Assembly (NCBI GenBank): GCA_016787755.1
Contig: JAEUUA010000025.1
Span: 62,001-126,000 of the forward strand
Direction: 5' to 3'
DNA: 64,000 nucleotides
Source of the DNA: Cyclobacteriaceae bacterium
Lineage (GTDB): Bacteria > Bacteroidota > Bacteroidia > Cytophagales > Cyclobacteriaceae
The notes under the pieces were generated by a model. That model saw nothing but the letters and a program-made list of their open reading frames with translations. It had not been told where the DNA came from and made no database searches. Position 1 is the stretch's first letter. Each line of letters begins with the position of its first letter. Shown one piece after another: positions 62,630 to 64,000 of the stretch. Both the position numbers and the translations under genes were made by a program.

Positions 62630-62747
62630 CCTCACCCTGAATCCTTCTCCAAAAGAGAGGGACTTTGGTTACGGTCAAAAGAATAAATACTTAATTTAAA
62701 ATAAATCCTCTTACCCCTCTCCTCTGGAAAGGGGCCTGGGGTGAGGT
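62629..62747. repeat. CCTCACCC-type interspersed inverted repeat
   Basis: ACCTCACCC (62629-62637) pairs with GGGTGAGGT (62739-62747). Each arm also holds its own CCTTCTCC...GAGAGGG or CCCCTCTCC...GGAAAGGGG hairpin. This resembles the CCTCACCC-CCTCTCC-type elements found scattered in many bacterial genomes. It fills the whole gap between the GMC gene and the small-subunit gene, overlapping the GMC stop codon and ending two bases before the next ATG. Confidence 0.8.
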
Positions 62748-62749
62748 TT

Positions 62750-63400
62750 ATGGACAGAAGAAAATATTTAAAGACACTCACGGTTGGCTCACTGGGAGCG
62801 GGTTTATTAATGCAGTCGTGCGATACTGACAAGCCGGTTGTTGAAGCACCCAAAACATTTACCCTTGATCGAACACCCGATGAACTCGCGCGCGAACTAA
62901 AACTTGCCAGCGAAACATTCTTTGATGAGCATGAGATGAAGACGATTACTATTCTCTCAGATATTATCATTCCTAAGGATGGAACATCAGGCTCGGCCAG
63001 CGATGCAGGCGTTCCGGCCTTTATTGAATTTATCGTGAAAGATATGCCCCGTCATCAAACTCCCTTGAGAGGTGGTTTGAAGTGGTTGGATATTCAATGC
63101 CTGAAACGATTCAATGCAGACTTCGCATCGTGTACGGCCAGCCAACAAATTGAAATGGTGGATGAGATTGCCTATCCTGAAAAGGCTAAACCCGAGTTGC
63201 AGCAAGGGGTTGCCTTCTTTAATTTGATGCGTGACCTTACCGCGTGCGGATTCTTTACCAGCGAAATCGGAATTAAAGATCTTGACTACCGAGGTAACAA
63301 ACCAAATCAATGGGATGGCGTTCCGCAAGAGGTACTGGATCAATTTGGTGTGGCGTATGATGAGAGAACATTAGCAGAGAGTGTGAAATTTGATGCCTAA
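62750..63400 (+). CDS. Gluconate 2-dehydrogenase subunit 3-family protein
   Basis: A 216-residue small subunit of a membrane-bound sugar dehydrogenase. The N-terminal Tat signal DRRKYLKTLTVGSLGAGLL ends in a lipobox-like LLMQSC, so it is exported folded, likely with the GMC subunit, and may be lipid-anchored. Family blocks include ITILSDIIIPKDGTSGSASDAGVPAFIEFIV and FFNLMRDLTACGFFTSEIGIKDLDYRGN. The ATG at 62750 lies just after the interspersed repeat; a GTG three codons earlier is inside it. Confidence 0.92.
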   Translation: MDRRKYLKTLTVGSLGAGLLMQSCDTDKPVVEAPKTFTLDRTPDELARELKLASETFFDEHEMKTITILSDIIIPKDGTSGSASDAGVPAFIEFIVKDMPRHQTPLRGGLKWLDIQCLKRFNADFASCTASQQIEMVDEIAYPEKAKPELQQGVAFFNLMRDLTACGFFTSEIGIKDLDYRGNKPNQWDGVPQEVLDQFGVAYDERTLAESVKFDA

Positions 63401-63473
63401 CCTGGATACACGATACTGGATGCTTGATAAGATATCGAGTTGAACTTTCCAGCATCGGGTATCCAGCATCATT
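63401..63473. repeat. Heptad inverted repeat (copy 3)
   Basis: Beginning one base after the small-subunit stop codon, 63401-63428 read as four 7-base units ending in GAT (cctggat, acacgat, actggat, gcttgat). About 63449-63473 is the reverse complement of similar units (gctggat, acccgat). It is an imperfect hairpin of the same type as those near 8.6 and 26.2 kb. Confidence 0.85.
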
Positions 63474-63503
63474 AAATAATTTTTTTATTCAACTTAGACT
63501 GAC

Positions 63504-64000
63504 ATGACAACCCGAAGAAGTTTTATTAAGAGCGCTGGCCTTGCAGCCGCGGCCGTTACCATTGTTCCACGGCACGTGCTCGGTGGAAATGGATTTATTG
63601 CACCCAGCGATAAAATTGTTGTAGCCGGCATTGGTGTTGGTGGAAAAGGCCAAAGCGACATTGCACAATTTGCCAAGAGTGGCAAAGCCGAGATTGGTTT
63701 TTTGTGTGATGTGGATGATCGAAGAGCGGCAACATCGGTAGCCAATTTTCCGAAAGCAAAATATTACAAAGACTATCGCAAAATGCTGGATGAAAATCAT
63801 AAAAGCTTTGATGCGGTTTCTGTTTCTACTCCTGATCACATGCACTCGATACAGGCCATTGCTGCTATGCAATTAGGCAAGCATGTGTATGTGCAAAAAC
63901 CTTTAACACATGATATTGCTGAAGCGCGCATGCTTACCGAAGCCGCAAAGAAGTACAAAGTAGTTACTCAAATGGGTAATCAGGGTGCCTCCGGTGATGG
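63504..64000 (+). CDS. Tat-exported Gfo/Idh/MocA-family oxidoreductase (partial, cut by window end)
   Basis: The first 165 codons of a gene that continues past the right edge. The Tat signal is TTRRSFIKSAGLAAAAVTIV. The nucleotide-binding VVAGIGVGGKGQSDIA, FLCDVDD and the catalytic-region KHVYVQKPLTHDIAEA (QKP in place of EKP) follow. It lies 103 bases after the small subunit of the GMC dehydrogenase and probably belongs to the same sugar-oxidation group. The C-terminal domain is not visible here. Confidence 0.9.
   Translation, partial: MTTRRSFIKSAGLAAAAVTIVPRHVLGGNGFIAPSDKIVVAGIGVGGKGQSDIAQFAKSGKAEIGFLCDVDDRRAATSVANFPKAKYYKDYRKMLDENHKSFDAVSVSTPDHMHSIQAIAAMQLGKHVYVQKPLTHDIAEARMLTEAAKKYKVVTQMGNQGASGD

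Noticed and set aside
1..64000. tRNA, rRNA, insertion sequence or phage genes
   Set aside because: All sizeable intergenic gaps were inspected and no cloverleaf, rRNA-like stretch, transposase or integrase was recognised by eye; a tRNA scan and an IS search would settle this.

Overview
The window looks like chromosomal DNA of a Bacteroidota bacterium, most likely of the Cytophagales/Cyclobacteriaceae type. Supporting signs are two SusC/SusD outer-membrane pairs, a PorP/SprF-like type IX secretion protein, many lipoproteins with Bacteroidota-style lipoboxes, Shine-Dalgarno-poor gene starts and a moderate-to-low GC content. I see no rRNA, tRNA, CRISPR array, transposase or phage gene. The taxonomic call is inference from gene content.

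Layout. 1-11.5 kb: a polysaccharide/oligosaccharide utilisation locus. A SusC/SusD pair runs leftward from a LacI-type regulator with a LacI-like operator beside it; to the right follow a GH31 alpha-glycosidase, an MFS sugar transporter and a secreted esterase. 11.5-20 kb: housekeeping and stress genes, namely a lipoprotein, MsrA, a lipoprotein MsrB, a class II amidotransferase, L-2-hydroxyglutarate oxidase, a CPA1 Na+/H+ antiporter, PorP/SprF, and an overlapping pterin-synthase/GTP cyclohydrolase I pair. 20-29.4 kb: aconitase carrying a 109-residue histone H1-like lysine-rich tail, a Tat-exported Gfo/Idh/MocA oxidoreductase with a YbhE-type lactonase, a small SET-domain protein, a Nudix hydrolase, a GH140-like glycosidase and a TPR lipoprotein. 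29.4-36.6 kb: a complete histidine operon hisG-D-C-B-H-A-F-IE, preceded by a short reading frame rich in His codons and a strong terminator, i.e. a transcription attenuator.

36.6-44.6 kb: an iodotyrosine-deiodinase-like nitroreductase, a lipoprotein, a dihydrolipoamide-dehydrogenase-like flavoprotein without its redox disulfide, a PAP2 phosphatase, an M20 peptidase-riboflavin synthase-DUF937-like operon, and a membrane protein/winged-helix regulator/lipocalin-like operon. 44.6-57.3 kb: a second Sus locus with a Gfo/Idh/MocA oxidoreductase, a c-type-heme VCBS protein, a giant ASPIC/UnbV-type VCBS lipoprotein, SusD, SusC and a divergent LacI-type regulator with a perfectly palindromic operator. 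57.3-64 kb: cysS, a TolB-like propeller protein, yidD, and a GMC oxidoreductase/Tat small subunit/Gfo-Idh-MocA group that resembles a periplasmic sugar (glycoside) oxidation system; the last gene runs off the right edge.

The main theme is carbohydrate capture (SusCD), cleavage (GH31, GH140-like, esterase), uptake (MFS) and oxidation (GMC, Gfo/Idh/MocA, lactonase), with LacI-type control. The most notable observations are the his attenuator, the aconitase-histone-like fusion with a SET protein nearby, the disulfide-less flavoprotein with a C-terminal CxxC, the deiodinase-type lid residues of the nitroreductase, and a family of 7-bp-phased inverted repeats in three intergenic regions.
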